Assembly: GCA_910579485.1 (NCBI GenBank)
Contig: CAJTVO010000002.1
Location: 9,591-73,590, forward strand
Length of the DNA: 64,000 nt
Origin: an uncultured Oscillospiraceae bacterium
GTDB taxonomy: Bacteria; Bacillota; Clostridia; Oscillospirales; Oscillospiraceae
Direction of reading: 5' to 3'
This document shows, piece by piece, positions 15,864 through 25,978 of this stretch; the stretch's first letter is position 1; each line of letters opens with the position of its first letter. The translations under genes were made by a program, and so were the position numbers. Below the pieces are notes generated by a model that was not told the DNA's origin, searched no databases, and was given only the letters and a program-made list of their open reading frames with translations.

Positions 15864-16705
15864 TATTTCAGGTCCTTTCTGCGGAACAGGAGCAGTCCCG
15901 CGGCGGTGCTGGCTGCAATGACGGACAGGCTCAGCAGGGGCATCCGCCAGAACTGTTCCACAGAACGCGCCGATATCTGGAGGCACTGGCCTGTGGGCAG
16001 CAGGTCGATGAGAAAGCGGCACACCGCCCGGGGGACGGGCTGCAGGTAGTTGGGGTTGGGGAGCATTCCGGCGGCATCCCTGCCCCACTCGTCATAGACC
16101 GCCGTAAACTCCGGTTCCCCGAGGCGGGCGGTGAGGAAGCCGATCAGAAACATGGCGAAGAGCGCGGCGGACAGGGTGATGATAACGGTCTTCGTCTCGT
16201 TCCGGATCAGCATCGCCGCCATGGTCACCAGCGCCGTGCAGGCCGCAAGGGCCAGCAGGCCATAACATGCCAGCAGCAGGAGCTGTCCGGCGGGCATTTT
16301 CAGCGGCAGACCGGTGGGCGCTGCCGCTATGCCCACCAGCGCAAGATAGAGGACCGCCAGCAGAACGGAGGCCGTCATACAGGCGAGCAGATTCGACAGA
16401 TAGACCGCCGCCTTGCTCCGGCCCGTCACCAGCTTGTTGCGGATGGTCCCCTCGCTGAACTCCGTGCCCAGATAGACGCTCAAAAACGGGGCCTGGATGA
16501 GCATGGGGACCGGTATCATCCCTGCTATACCGAAGGCGAACAGCAGCGGTTCCTCCAGACCGAACTGCCCGCCCTCTTTGATATAGATCGAGTAGAACGT
16601 CACGCCTATGATAAAAAGCGCATAGGCAAACTCCGCCGCCAGGGCGGCGCGGAACGCTCCGCTGTGAAACAGACGGGAGAAATTGGCGTGCAGCAGATTT
16701 CTCAT
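15863..16705 (-). CDS. ABC-2-type permease (second of the tandem set)
   Basis: 280 residues and six predicted membrane helices. The conserved cytoplasmic segment is E-F-S-E-G-T-I-R-N-K-L-V-T-G-R-S-K, and the terminus is F-R-R-K-D-L-K, as in its siblings. It lies 12 bases after the preceding permease and overlaps the next start. In BcrAB/LanFEG-like systems two permease types usually pair with one ATPase dimer to remove lantibiotics or similar peptides from the membrane; the cargo here is unknown. Confidence 0.88.
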   Translation of the reverse strand: MRNLLHANFSRLFHSGAFRAALAAEFAYALFIIGVTFYSIYIKEGGQFGLEEPLLFAFGIAGMIPVPMLIQAPFLSVYLGTEFSEGTIRNKLVTGRSKAAVYLSNLLACMTASVLLAVLYLALVGIAAAPTGLPLKMPAGQLLLLACYGLLALAACTALVTMAAMLIRNETKTVIITLSAALFAMFLIGFLTARLGEPEFTAVYDEWGRDAAGMLPNPNYLQPVPRAVCRFLIDLLPTGQCLQISARSVEQFWRMPLLSLSVIAASTAAGLLLFRRKDLK

Positions 16706-16717
16706 ACGCCCCCTCCC

Positions 16718-17539
16718 CTATTTCAGGTCCTTGCGCTCAAAGAGCGCCAGCCCGCCCAGGGTGAAGACCGCCGTCACGCCCAGATCGCACAGCAGCGCCC
16801 GCAGAGGGCTGAGTACCGCCAGGTTCTGCACCTGTATCGCCTGCCCGGCGGGGATGATATCCCGGACGACCTCGTAAAACGTCCGAAGCGCCCCGGAGAC
16901 GTAGCGGGGATTGGGCTCCGGGTTTATCGCCTGCATCCCGTCCACGGTCATGAGGAGGCCGCCGACAAACTCCGGCTCGGAGAGGGTGTTTTCGACCGTG
17001 GAGGCTGCCAGCAGCAGGGCAAACCAGGACAGCACCACGGTAACTGTGGCGGTTCGCCTGCTGAGGAGCATCCCCAGGAAGGTGAAGATGGCGGCAAAGG
17101 CCACGGTGGAGCCCACGACGATGAGAACATGGAACGCCAGCCCTCCAAGGCCGAATCCCCAGGGCCCGACCATCGGGATGCCAACGCACCCGCCGATGAG
17201 CCATGCGGCGGTAAAGAACAGGGACGCGGTCAGGACCGTGAGAAAGTTGGCCAGATAGACCTCCCGGCGGATGCAGCCTACGGTCAGCTTATTGCGGATC
17301 GTGCCATCGCTGTACTCCGCGTTCAGAAACATAGCGGCAAACATGGCGATAAAGAACCCCAGCGACATCGCTATATTGAAATAATGCTGCTCCAGCTTTA
17401 CCTGAAAGCCGCGCTGGACGTCCTCCCGGCACCAGAAGAACACGAAGACGACGGAACAGGCCAGCACCGTGCCGAAGCACGTCCAGAACACATGGTCCCG
17501 GCGCATCCGGAAGAAATTGGCCCGCAGGAGGTTAGTCAT
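16718..17539 (-). CDS. ABC-2-type permease (first of the tandem set)
   Basis: 273 residues, six predicted helices, with E-Y-S-D-G-T-I-R-N-K-L-T-V-G after the second helix and the terminal motif F-E-R-K-D-L-K. The ATG inside the ATPase's last codons (GATGACTAA) is taken as the start, giving an 8-base overlap and translational coupling; a GTG three codons earlier is possible. It is closest in layout to the LanE/LanG and BcrB permeases of peptide-antibiotic immunity transporters. Confidence 0.88.
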   Translation of the reverse strand: MTNLLRANFFRMRRDHVFWTCFGTVLACSVVFVFFWCREDVQRGFQVKLEQHYFNIAMSLGFFIAMFAAMFLNAEYSDGTIRNKLTVGCIRREVYLANFLTVLTASLFFTAAWLIGGCVGIPMVGPWGFGLGGLAFHVLIVVGSTVAFAAIFTFLGMLLSRRTATVTVVLSWFALLLAASTVENTLSEPEFVGGLLMTVDGMQAINPEPNPRYVSGALRTFYEVVRDIIPAGQAIQVQNLAVLSPLRALLCDLGVTAVFTLGGLALFERKDLK

Positions 17540-18446
17540 CGACGGCACCTCCCACCAGGTTCATGTAATAGCTCTCCAGGCTCTCGTCGTGCTCGTGGAT
17601 GTTCTTCACCTCACAGCCCGCGTTATGAAGGGCAAGAGTCAATTCGGTGACGGAGGGGGCGTCGTAGACGTCGGCCTCCGTGTCGCTGTGGATGGAGTAC
17701 TCCAGGCCCATTTTGTCCAGGGCGGCGGTCAGCGGCCGCGCGTCGCTGACGGTGAGGCGCAGGCACTTCCGGCAGTTGGCTTCCAGCTCGGGGGCGCTGA
17801 TCTCCTTGACCATGCGGCCGTTGTCGATAAAGCCGTAATGGGTGGCGAGGCGGCTCAGTTCGTCCAGAATGTGACTGGAGATCAGAACGGTGATCTGCCG
17901 CTCCCGGTTCAGACGGAGGATCAGCTCCCGGATCTCCACGATGCCCTGGGGGTCCAGGCCGTTGGCGGGCTCGTCCAGGATGAGGAAGTCCGGGTCCCCG
18001 GCCAGAGCCACGGCGATGCCCAGGCGCTGGCGCATTCCCAGGGAGAAGTCCCTCGCCTTTTTCTTTCCGGTGTTCCCCAGGCGGACCAGCTCCAGCAGGT
18101 CGCGGAGGCCGTCGTAGGACGGCAGGCCCAGAATCTGATACTGCTGCTTCAGGTTTTCCTCCGCCGTCATGGAGAGGTAGATGGAGGGAGTCTCCACCAC
18201 CGCTCCCATGCGGCGGCGGGAGCGGGTGATCTCCCTGCTGTCGTTGGGACAGCCGTAGAGGGTGAAGGTACCCTCCGTGGGCTCCTGGAGGCCACAGATC
18301 AGGCGGATGAGGGTGGTCTTGCCCGCGCCGTTGCGGCCTACGAAGCCGTAGATGGCTCCCTTTTCCACGTGCATGGTCAGGCCGTTGAGGGCCTTTCCGT
18401 TCTTATAATGCTTGATTAAGTTGTTTGTTTGAAGGATGTAGTCCAT
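17532..18446 (-). CDS. ABC transporter ATP-binding protein, BcrA/LanF type
   Basis: 304 residues. Walker A is G-R-N-G-A-G-K-T-T near residue 40, the Q-loop follows at G-L-Q-E-P, the signature is the degenerate F-S-L-G-M-R-Q-R-L near 135, Walker B is L-I-L-D-E-P near 158, and the switch His is in S-S-H-I-L-D. The degenerate signature and the C-terminal regulatory extension (about 220-304) are typical of bacitracin/lantibiotic-resistance exporters. The start is fixed by AAGGAGG seven bases upstream. The operon is preceded by three evenly spaced GGTTAA repeats, suggesting control by an OmpR-type regulator. Confidence 0.93.
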   Translation of the reverse strand: MDYILQTNNLIKHYKNGKALNGLTMHVEKGAIYGFVGRNGAGKTTLIRLICGLQEPTEGTFTLYGCPNDSREITRSRRRMGAVVETPSIYLSMTAEENLKQQYQILGLPSYDGLRDLLELVRLGNTGKKKARDFSLGMRQRLGIAVALAGDPDFLILDEPANGLDPQGIVEIRELILRLNRERQITVLISSHILDELSRLATHYGFIDNGRMVKEISAPELEANCRKCLRLTVSDARPLTAALDKMGLEYSIHSDTEADVYDAPSVTELTLALHNAGCEVKNIHEHDESLESYYMNLVGGAVDD

Positions 18447-18475
18447 TTTCTTACCTCCTTGATTGGAATACACGT

Positions 18476-18525
18476 ATTTTAGCAGGGGGTGGTTAAGAAA
18501 ACGGTTAAGGAAATGGTTAAGATTT
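18476..18525 (-). promoter_or_regulatory. ABC-operon promoter with three 12-bp-spaced regulator repeats
   Basis: On the minus strand a TAAAAT -10 box (18481-18476) lacks a good -35. Instead TTAACC recurs exactly every 12 bases (GGTTAA on the plus strand at 18491-18496, 18503-18508, 18515-18520), with weaker copies further upstream. Regularly spaced direct repeats replacing the -35 are the usual layout for OmpR/PhoB-family activators. Confidence 0.7.
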
Positions 18526-18564
18526 GGTAAAGAAGCTTAAGAACTTCAAAAGAAGTGGTTCCCA

Positions 18565-19539
18565 TTAAAATTCAATCCTTCTTTGATAGTTCTCCCACCC
18601 TGTCCGCAGGGTATCACTAATCTCTTTCCGCAGCCAGTCCGGCTCCAAGATCTGACAGAGCGATACATATTGCAGCGCCCAAAATTTCAGCCCGGCGGCT
18701 CCGGTAAACACTGCCGCGTCAAATGTCCCGTCTCCATTGTCCCGAAGCCGGGTTTCCATGCCGAAGCGGTCCAGCACATCGCTGAGCAAATCACTCTCAC
18801 AGCGTAACACCGCATGGACGGCCTCGCCAGGAAAGGGGTACACCCGCTCCCGGACATACCGCGCCAGGTCCAGCCCGGCTGGCAGCGGTTCGGCAGGCTG
18901 CTCCTCCAGCAGGACCGGGGACTGAATCCGATCCACCCGGTAGTGGCTGATGTCCTCCGCTCCCTGATACCGGCAAATCAGGTAGTAGTTCCCGTTGGCG
19001 AAGCACAGGCCGTAGGGCGATACCCGGTAAGGCCGCTCCCGGCGGGGATGGAGGCGCTTGTCCATACCGTACTCCATGTACTGAAACTCCACCTGACAGC
19101 GGCGCGAAACAGCCTCCTCCAGCACCTCCACGGACAGGAAGGCTTCATGATTCATGCCACGCCAGGGCACTCCGGCGATGAGAGGACGGCACTGCGCCCG
19201 CTGCCAGCGGCTCAGGCCCCGCTGAAGCCTGTCCAACAGCTGTTCACACTGGCGCTGTGAGATGCCCGGAAAGGCGGACACCGCGTCCGACAGCAACTGG
19301 ACCTCGGATGGCTCCAGAGAACGGGACAGCAGCCGGTAGCCCTCGCCATCGTCCTGGTACTCCGGAATGTGACAGCCGACAGCCCGCAGCTTATCCAGGG
19401 CGGTATACACAGCCCGACGGTCGTATCGCAGACCATACTCCGTCCGCAGCAGGCGCAGCAGCTCCCCCATGGCCAGGGCGTGGTCTCCGTCGGTGTGTTC
19501 AGAAAGAATCTGATAGACGCGGAAGGGCAAAAGATTCAC
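18565..19539 (-). CDS. WYL-domain transcriptional regulator
   Basis: 324 residues. An N-terminal winged helix-turn-helix (about 1-70, with Y-D-R-R-A-V-Y-T-A-L-D-K-L) is followed by a WYL domain (about 140-225; Y-R-V-S-P-Y-G-L near 168, then G-N-Y-Y-L-I-C-R-Y and S-H-Y-R-V-D-R-I) and a WCX-like C-terminal part. WYL proteins bind nucleic-acid-type ligands and often control defence or DNA-damage genes. Its ATG overlaps the stop of the GIY-YIG gene (ATGA), so the two form one transcript. Confidence 0.9.
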   Translation of the reverse strand: MNLLPFRVYQILSEHTDGDHALAMGELLRLLRTEYGLRYDRRAVYTALDKLRAVGCHIPEYQDDGEGYRLLSRSLEPSEVQLLSDAVSAFPGISQRQCEQLLDRLQRGLSRWQRAQCRPLIAGVPWRGMNHEAFLSVEVLEEAVSRRCQVEFQYMEYGMDKRLHPRRERPYRVSPYGLCFANGNYYLICRYQGAEDISHYRVDRIQSPVLLEEQPAEPLPAGLDLARYVRERVYPFPGEAVHAVLRCESDLLSDVLDRFGMETRLRDNGDGTFDAAVFTGAAGLKFWALQYVSLCQILEPDWLRKEISDTLRTGWENYQRRIEF

Positions 19540-20138
19540 AGCAAAATCCTTTCGTCCAGCCGCACAGAGATATTGTCCGCATAGGTCAGGGAAAGCCGGT
19601 GGGCTACATCATTCAAACCTCCTCCCCGGTTGCTTCCGGTTCGGCCGATCCAGCTGGGGTCAAGGTTGAGACGCAGGACCATGTTGTCCTGCAGCTGCCG
19701 TTCTACCTGTTCCACCGTGCGGCGGGCCGCTTCTGAGGACTGTTCCACCGGGTAGCCATCCTTCAGCAGAGTGACCTTGCCAAACAGAATAGTCATATGG
19801 TCAAAGAGCCGCTCCACGGCTTGACCCCACTCCCTGCACGCCGCATCTCTTCCGGGTACGTAAAAGTCATAGGTGGAGTAGAAATCATCAGCCACGAAAC
19901 AACGCAGGTCGGTCAGCCGGTGGGGATTCTTGACCATCCAGTATTTCCTTTCCCGGTAATTTTCCAGGTGATTCCGGTTCCTGCCTGCCATATCGTCGGA
20001 AATACCGATATAAAAGGGCCGGTCCGCATCCTGATAGACGTGGAAATATACGCCCAGGCCACTGGCCTCAGATGGAATATTGTTTCCTGCCAGTAACTCC
20101 CGTGCGGAGATGCTGTGAAAGACGTGAAGATCGACCAT
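19536..20138 (-). CDS. GIY-YIG-like nuclease domain protein
   Basis: 200 residues. A first strand L-G-V-Y-F-H-V-Y and a second P-F-Y-I-G-I-S (about 27-46) match the two halves of the GIY-YIG motif, and G-R-N-R-N-H-L supplies a candidate catalytic Arg. A possible metal-binding Glu is the E-W or E-R in the helix near 110-116. The remaining 80 residues are unassigned. GIY-YIG enzymes are single-strand nicking or structure-specific nucleases. The internal ATG with GGAGGG at seven bases is chosen over one five codons upstream. It lies first in an operon with the WYL regulator and diverges from the macro-domain gene. Confidence 0.65.
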   Translation of the reverse strand: MVDLHVFHSISARELLAGNNIPSEASGLGVYFHVYQDADRPFYIGISDDMAGRNRNHLENYRERKYWMVKNPHRLTDLRCFVADDFYSTYDFYVPGRDAACREWGQAVERLFDHMTILFGKVTLLKDGYPVEQSSEAARRTVEQVERQLQDNMVLRLNLDPSWIGRTGSNRGGGLNDVAHRLSLTYADNISVRLDERILL

Positions 20139-20167
20139 GAAAGTGCCCTCCATTTTCTTGATAGCCT

Positions 20168-20240
20168 ATTCTACCATTTCCCAGCACAAATAGCAATCAC
20201 CCCCCTGTACTTGTTTTGGTACAGGGGAGTGTGATATGCT
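20168..20240. promoter_or_regulatory. Divergent promoter region with central palindrome
   Basis: CCCCTGTAC (20202-20210) and GTACAGGGG (20219-20227) form a perfect inverted repeat with an 8-base loop. Minus promoter: TTGCTA (20196-20191), 17 bases, TAGAAT (20173-20168). Plus promoter: TTGTTT (20211-20216), 18 bases, TATGCT (20235-20240). The palindrome lies between the two -35 boxes and partly over the plus one, a natural operator for the WYL protein (inferred). Confidence 0.6.
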
Positions 20241-20288
20241 TGGAACAGACCAGCGGAAAACCAGATCAGAAATGTGGAGGAGTTTTTT

Positions 20289-21197
20289 ATGCGGCGTATT
20301 ATGATTGACAACCTGACCCTGCTGGTGGGCGGCACCCGGCTGGAACGGGAACAGCAAATGGACAAATTCCAAAACGCCAGTGATTTTATGACAGCGATCA
20401 TACAGAATATCCGGGAAGATGACAACGGCGGGTTCCTGACACGTCTGCGCACGGTTCCGTGTTTCGCGCTGTCGGAAGTTCAGAGCATCGGCGGAAAACC
20501 GGCAACGGAACAGCTGCTGTCCGACCTGCTGATGGACCGCCAGCGGCGGGGACTTCTCACCGTATTGGGAATGGAGTATATTCCCCCGTTTATCAAACAG
20601 CTGTATCCCATTCCCTGCGGCCCGATTCCGGCAAAGATCTGCCTGCTGGAACGTGATTTGCGAAAATGCAAATTTCTGGAGTTGTATTTTGATTCCGCTC
20701 CGGAGGTGGAAATCATCTGTGATGATTTCCGGCACTTCATGGAGACCCACCAGGTGCAGTGTGTGGTATCTCCTGCCAATGCCTTCGGACTGATGGACGG
20801 CGGGTATGATCTGGCGATCACCGAGTGGTTTGGGGACCAGCTGCAAAAGCGGGTACAGCAGTATATCATCCATCATTTTTACGGTGAACAGCCGGTGGGG
20901 ACCAGCTTTTTGATCGACGCGGGAAAGGACGGCCAGTCTCTGATCCATACGCCCTCCATGCGCACACCCCAGCGGATTTTAGACCCGCAGGTCATCTATC
21001 AATGTATGCGAACAACCCTGATGTGTGCGGCGGAGTACAGTATCGAAAGCATCGTTATCCCAATGTTTGGAGGTTTGACGGGCGGAGTGCGCCCCCAACT
21101 GGTTGCGGATATGATGTGGAGGGCTTACCGGCAGCTGAAAAATCCACCGGAAAGGATCGATTGGAATGATGTGGAAGAAATTAAAATCATTCTTTAG
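20289..21197 (+). CDS. Macro-domain protein with an unknown N-terminal domain
   Basis: 302 residues. The C-terminal half (about 130-295) is a macro domain, the fold that binds or hydrolyses ADP-ribose. It has S-P-A-N-A-F-G-L-M-D-G-G-Y-D (the N-A-x-G ligand loop) and P-M-F-G-G-L-T-G-G-V (the phosphate-binding loop). The N-terminal 125 residues match nothing I recognise. The ATG chosen has GGAGGAG at six bases; a GTG five codons upstream lies in that ribosome site. It overlaps the following gene by about 30 bases and diverges from the GIY-YIG/WYL operon. A role in reversing or sensing ADP-ribosylation is inference. Confidence 0.8.
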   Translation: MRRIMIDNLTLLVGGTRLEREQQMDKFQNASDFMTAIIQNIREDDNGGFLTRLRTVPCFALSEVQSIGGKPATEQLLSDLLMDRQRRGLLTVLGMEYIPPFIKQLYPIPCGPIPAKICLLERDLRKCKFLELYFDSAPEVEIICDDFRHFMETHQVQCVVSPANAFGLMDGGYDLAITEWFGDQLQKRVQQYIIHHFYGEQPVGTSFLIDAGKDGQSLIHTPSMRTPQRILDPQVIYQCMRTTLMCAAEYSIESIVIPMFGGLTGGVRPQLVADMMWRAYRQLKNPPERIDWNDVEEIKIIL

Positions 21198-21657
21198 AAA
21201 ACCAGCGCGCAAACGGGTCCTCAACAAAGAGGGCTTTGAGCGGTTAGAGCAAAAGTTCATCGAGAATACGGGCCTTATTAACGTAGACTATGCTGATGTG
21301 CAGATCCTTCGAAAAGACGAGGCAGCTTTTCTCTGGGAAAGCCCCCCTTGCACATCAATGGATGAAATGATAAGCCTGTCCCCGCTGGCAGCGGCGGAAA
21401 TGGCTCCAGAGCGGGGACGGAAGATCGTGTCCGTATTGCTATATTGCAATTTGCCCTGGGAGGCGGATATTGAAAGCCTGGATGCAATATGCAGCGCAAT
21501 TCAGAGAACGATTCAAGAAGATGCGGATATTGTATTCGGCTGTGAATTTGGCGAGGAATGCAGTTTCCTGCTGGCCACTTCTGAGGGAAAATGTGGTTCA
21601 AAACCTTTTGATGCCGCACATGATCGATCTGTCATGGATGAACGCTATGAAGACTGA
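21166..21657 (+). CDS. Orphan FtsZ C-terminal-domain-like protein, lacking the GTPase domain
   Basis: 163 residues. Residues 30-46 (N-T-G-L-I-N-V-D-Y-A-D-V) match helix H7 and the T7 synergy loop of FtsZ (consensus G-L-I-N-V-D-F-A-D-V), including the Asp residues that complete the neighbouring subunit's GTPase site. A later stretch (I-V-S-V-L-L-Y ... D-A-D-I-V-F-G ... F-L-L-A-T) follows the FtsZ C-terminal domain (L-L-N-I ... D-A-N-I-I-F-G ... V-T-V-I-A-T). The nucleotide-binding N-terminal domain is absent and replaced by a short basic stretch. It starts within the macro gene. The +1 frame continues open to 21751, so the 3' end may be shifted. Confidence 0.6.
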   Translation: MMWKKLKSFFRKPARKRVLNKEGFERLEQKFIENTGLINVDYADVQILRKDEAAFLWESPPCTSMDEMISLSPLAAAEMAPERGRKIVSVLLYCNLPWEADIESLDAICSAIQRTIQEDADIVFGCEFGEECSFLLATSEGKCGSKPFDAAHDRSVMDERYED

Positions 21658-21847
21658 AAGCATTTTTGAGAAAACTCCCGGTTTGAACATGCCAAGCCTG
21701 ATCCTGCTGGCCGCTCGGCTTGGGATGGGCATCCGGCAGGAACAAAGTTAAAATAAGAAAAGAGCCCCCGCCGCCCCGCAGGAGCGGTACGGAACATTCT
21801 TTGACGAAGGAAGAAGAAAAAAGCGGTGCGGTCCGCAGGGCGTCAAA

Positions 21848-22510
21848 TCATTCCGCCAGCTTGAAGCCGATCCCCCACACTGCCTCGATGACCTCCCCCG
21901 CCCCGGCCTCCCGGAGCTTCCGGCGGAGATTGCTGACATGTACCTTTAACGAACTCTCCACGCAGTCCGGCGTATCCATACTCAGCTGCTCCAAAAGCTG
22001 AGATTTCGTAATCACTTGCCGGGGATTCTGCATCAGCAGCTTCAAAATGCCATACTCCGTGCGGGTCAGGCGGACAGCCCCGCCGTCCACCGTTGCCTCA
22101 CGGGTCTCCGGGGCAAGAGCGATCCCCCTGTACCGCAGAATCCCGTCCTGCCGGGACTGCTGGCGCAGCTGGACCGCAATGCGGGCCAGAAGCTCCCGGG
22201 TGTCAAAGGGCTTGGTCAGATAGTCGGCGGCTCCGCCCTGGAGCAGGTCCACCTTGTCCTCCACCGCCGCCCGGGCGGAGAGGACGATCACCGGTATCCC
22301 GGTCAGATTGGGCAGTACCTCCTCCCCGTTCAAGCCGGGCAGCATCAGGTCAAGCAGGATCAGGTCGGGACGCCTGTCCTCCAAAAGCATGAGGGCTTCC
22401 GTGCCGGAGTAGGCCCGCAGAACGCCATACCCCTCCCGGCGCAGAAGCTCCTCCAGCATGTCCCCGATATAGACGTCGTCATCCACAATGGCAATCACAG
22501 AACCTGTCAT
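21848..22510 (-). CDS. OmpR/PhoB-family response regulator
   Basis: 220 residues. The receiver domain has the acidic pair D-D-D near 10-12, phosphoacceptor Asp54 in L-L-D-L-M-L-P-G, the Ser of S-A-R-A, and Lys in T-K-P-F-D. The C-terminal winged helix has L-T-R-T-E-Y-G-I-L and V-S-N-L-R-R-K-L ... V-W-G-I-G-F. It is the likely partner of the histidine kinase at 13071-13964, with the WYL/GIY-YIG/macro module and the ABC operon lying between them. Its start overlaps the yfcE stop (ATGA), so it is transcribed with yfcE. Confidence 0.93.
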   Translation of the reverse strand: MTGSVIAIVDDDVYIGDMLEELLRREGYGVLRAYSGTEALMLLEDRRPDLILLDLMLPGLNGEEVLPNLTGIPVIVLSARAAVEDKVDLLQGGAADYLTKPFDTRELLARIAVQLRQQSRQDGILRYRGIALAPETREATVDGGAVRLTRTEYGILKLLMQNPRQVITKSQLLEQLSMDTPDCVESSLKVHVSNLRRKLREAGAGEVIEAVWGIGFKLAE

Positions 22511-22965
22511 AGAGCAAGCTCCACCTTTTTAAAGGAATATCCCCCCTCTTCGTCTGTGTCCAGCAGGACCATGGTAGGCGCAGACCGGGGAGGCCGGGGA
22601 TAGGAGCAGCTCCCCGGATTCAGCCACAGGCGGCCCATGATCCGCTCCTGGGCGTACTGGTGGGTATGGCCGCAGATCACTACGTCCACCCCCGTCAGGT
22701 TCCACGGGACGTCGGAACGGCGGTGAGTCACACAGAAGGAAACGCCGCCCAGGTCGATGCGCATCAGCCGTGGCAGCTCCTGGGCCCAGCTGCCCCAGTC
22801 GTTATTGCCCCGCACGCCGTACAGGGGCGCCAGGCTGTCCAGCTCCTGGGCCACCGAAGGGTCGTCAAAATCCCCCGCGTGGAGGATGCAGTCCACGCCG
22901 CGCAGGCGCTCCTTCACCTCCGGACGCAGGCGTCCGTGAGTATCTGAGATCACGCCGATCCGCAT
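22507..22965 (-). CDS. YfcE/MJ0936-family metallophosphodiesterase
   Basis: 152 residues. Calcineurin-like metal-binding motifs are all visible: S-D-T-H-G near 7, G-D-F-D-D near 31, G-N-N-D near 53, and G-H-T-H near 99, followed by N-P-G-S-C. Members hydrolyse phosphodiesters in vitro with Mn(II); the natural substrate is unknown. It lies 15 bases after ligA and overlaps the response regulator start, so ligA, yfcE and the regulator look like one transcript. Confidence 0.92.
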   Translation of the reverse strand: MRIGVISDTHGRLRPEVKERLRGVDCILHAGDFDDPSVAQELDSLAPLYGVRGNNDWGSWAQELPRLMRIDLGGVSFCVTHRRSDVPWNLTGVDVVICGHTHQYAQERIMGRLWLNPGSCSYPRPPRSAPTMVLLDTDEEGGYSFKKVELAL

Positions 22966-22980
22966 GTACGGTCCCTCCTT

Positions 22981-25684
<2,704 letters not shown>

Positions 25685-25740
25685 GGATCATCACCTCACG
25701 TCCAGCCTATGAGAGAACAGCTTTTCCCTATTCCTCTGTG

Positions 25741-25965
25741 TGTCAAAAAAGATGCTTTGCATCTTTTTTGAGAAGGGCTTCGCTTCGCTCTGCGCCTCGG
25801 TTGTGCGCCTTTGGCGCACAATTCGACGCTCGCTCCGCGCAAAGTGTTTTTCCCACGTACACGCCGCGGGAAAAACGATTTCATTTTATTTCGCGCCTGC
25901 GGGCGCGAAACTCCCGTGGGCCGCCCATGGGGCGGCCTAACGCCTGCGGAGGGCTTTTTTTGACA
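25741..25965. repeat. 225-bp palindrome-rich element bounded by 10-bp inverted repeats
   Basis: TGTCAAAAAA (25741-25750) at one end is repeated inverted as TTTTTTGACA (25956-25965) at the other. Inside are five near-perfect hairpins with short loops: 25744-25770 (12-bp arms, ttt loop), 25801-25821 (9-bp arms, ttt loop), 25846-25876, 25889-25910 and 25919-25937. No open frame in it is believable. It resembles a non-coding MITE/REP-type element; the yunB and murD ends lie on either side. Confidence 0.65.
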
Positions 25966-25978
25966 GGTTGTATTCCGT

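Noticed and set aside
21470..21751. A separate 93-codon gene after the FtsZ-like frame
   Set aside because: Its first two thirds are a shadow of the FtsZ-like gene. Only the last 30 codons are unique, and they may be a shifted tail, so it is not called as a gene.
25940..25965. The T7 run after the palindromes as a simple terminator of murD
   Set aside because: The T-run reads on the plus strand while murD is on the minus strand, and the run is better explained as the terminal repeat of the 225-bp element.
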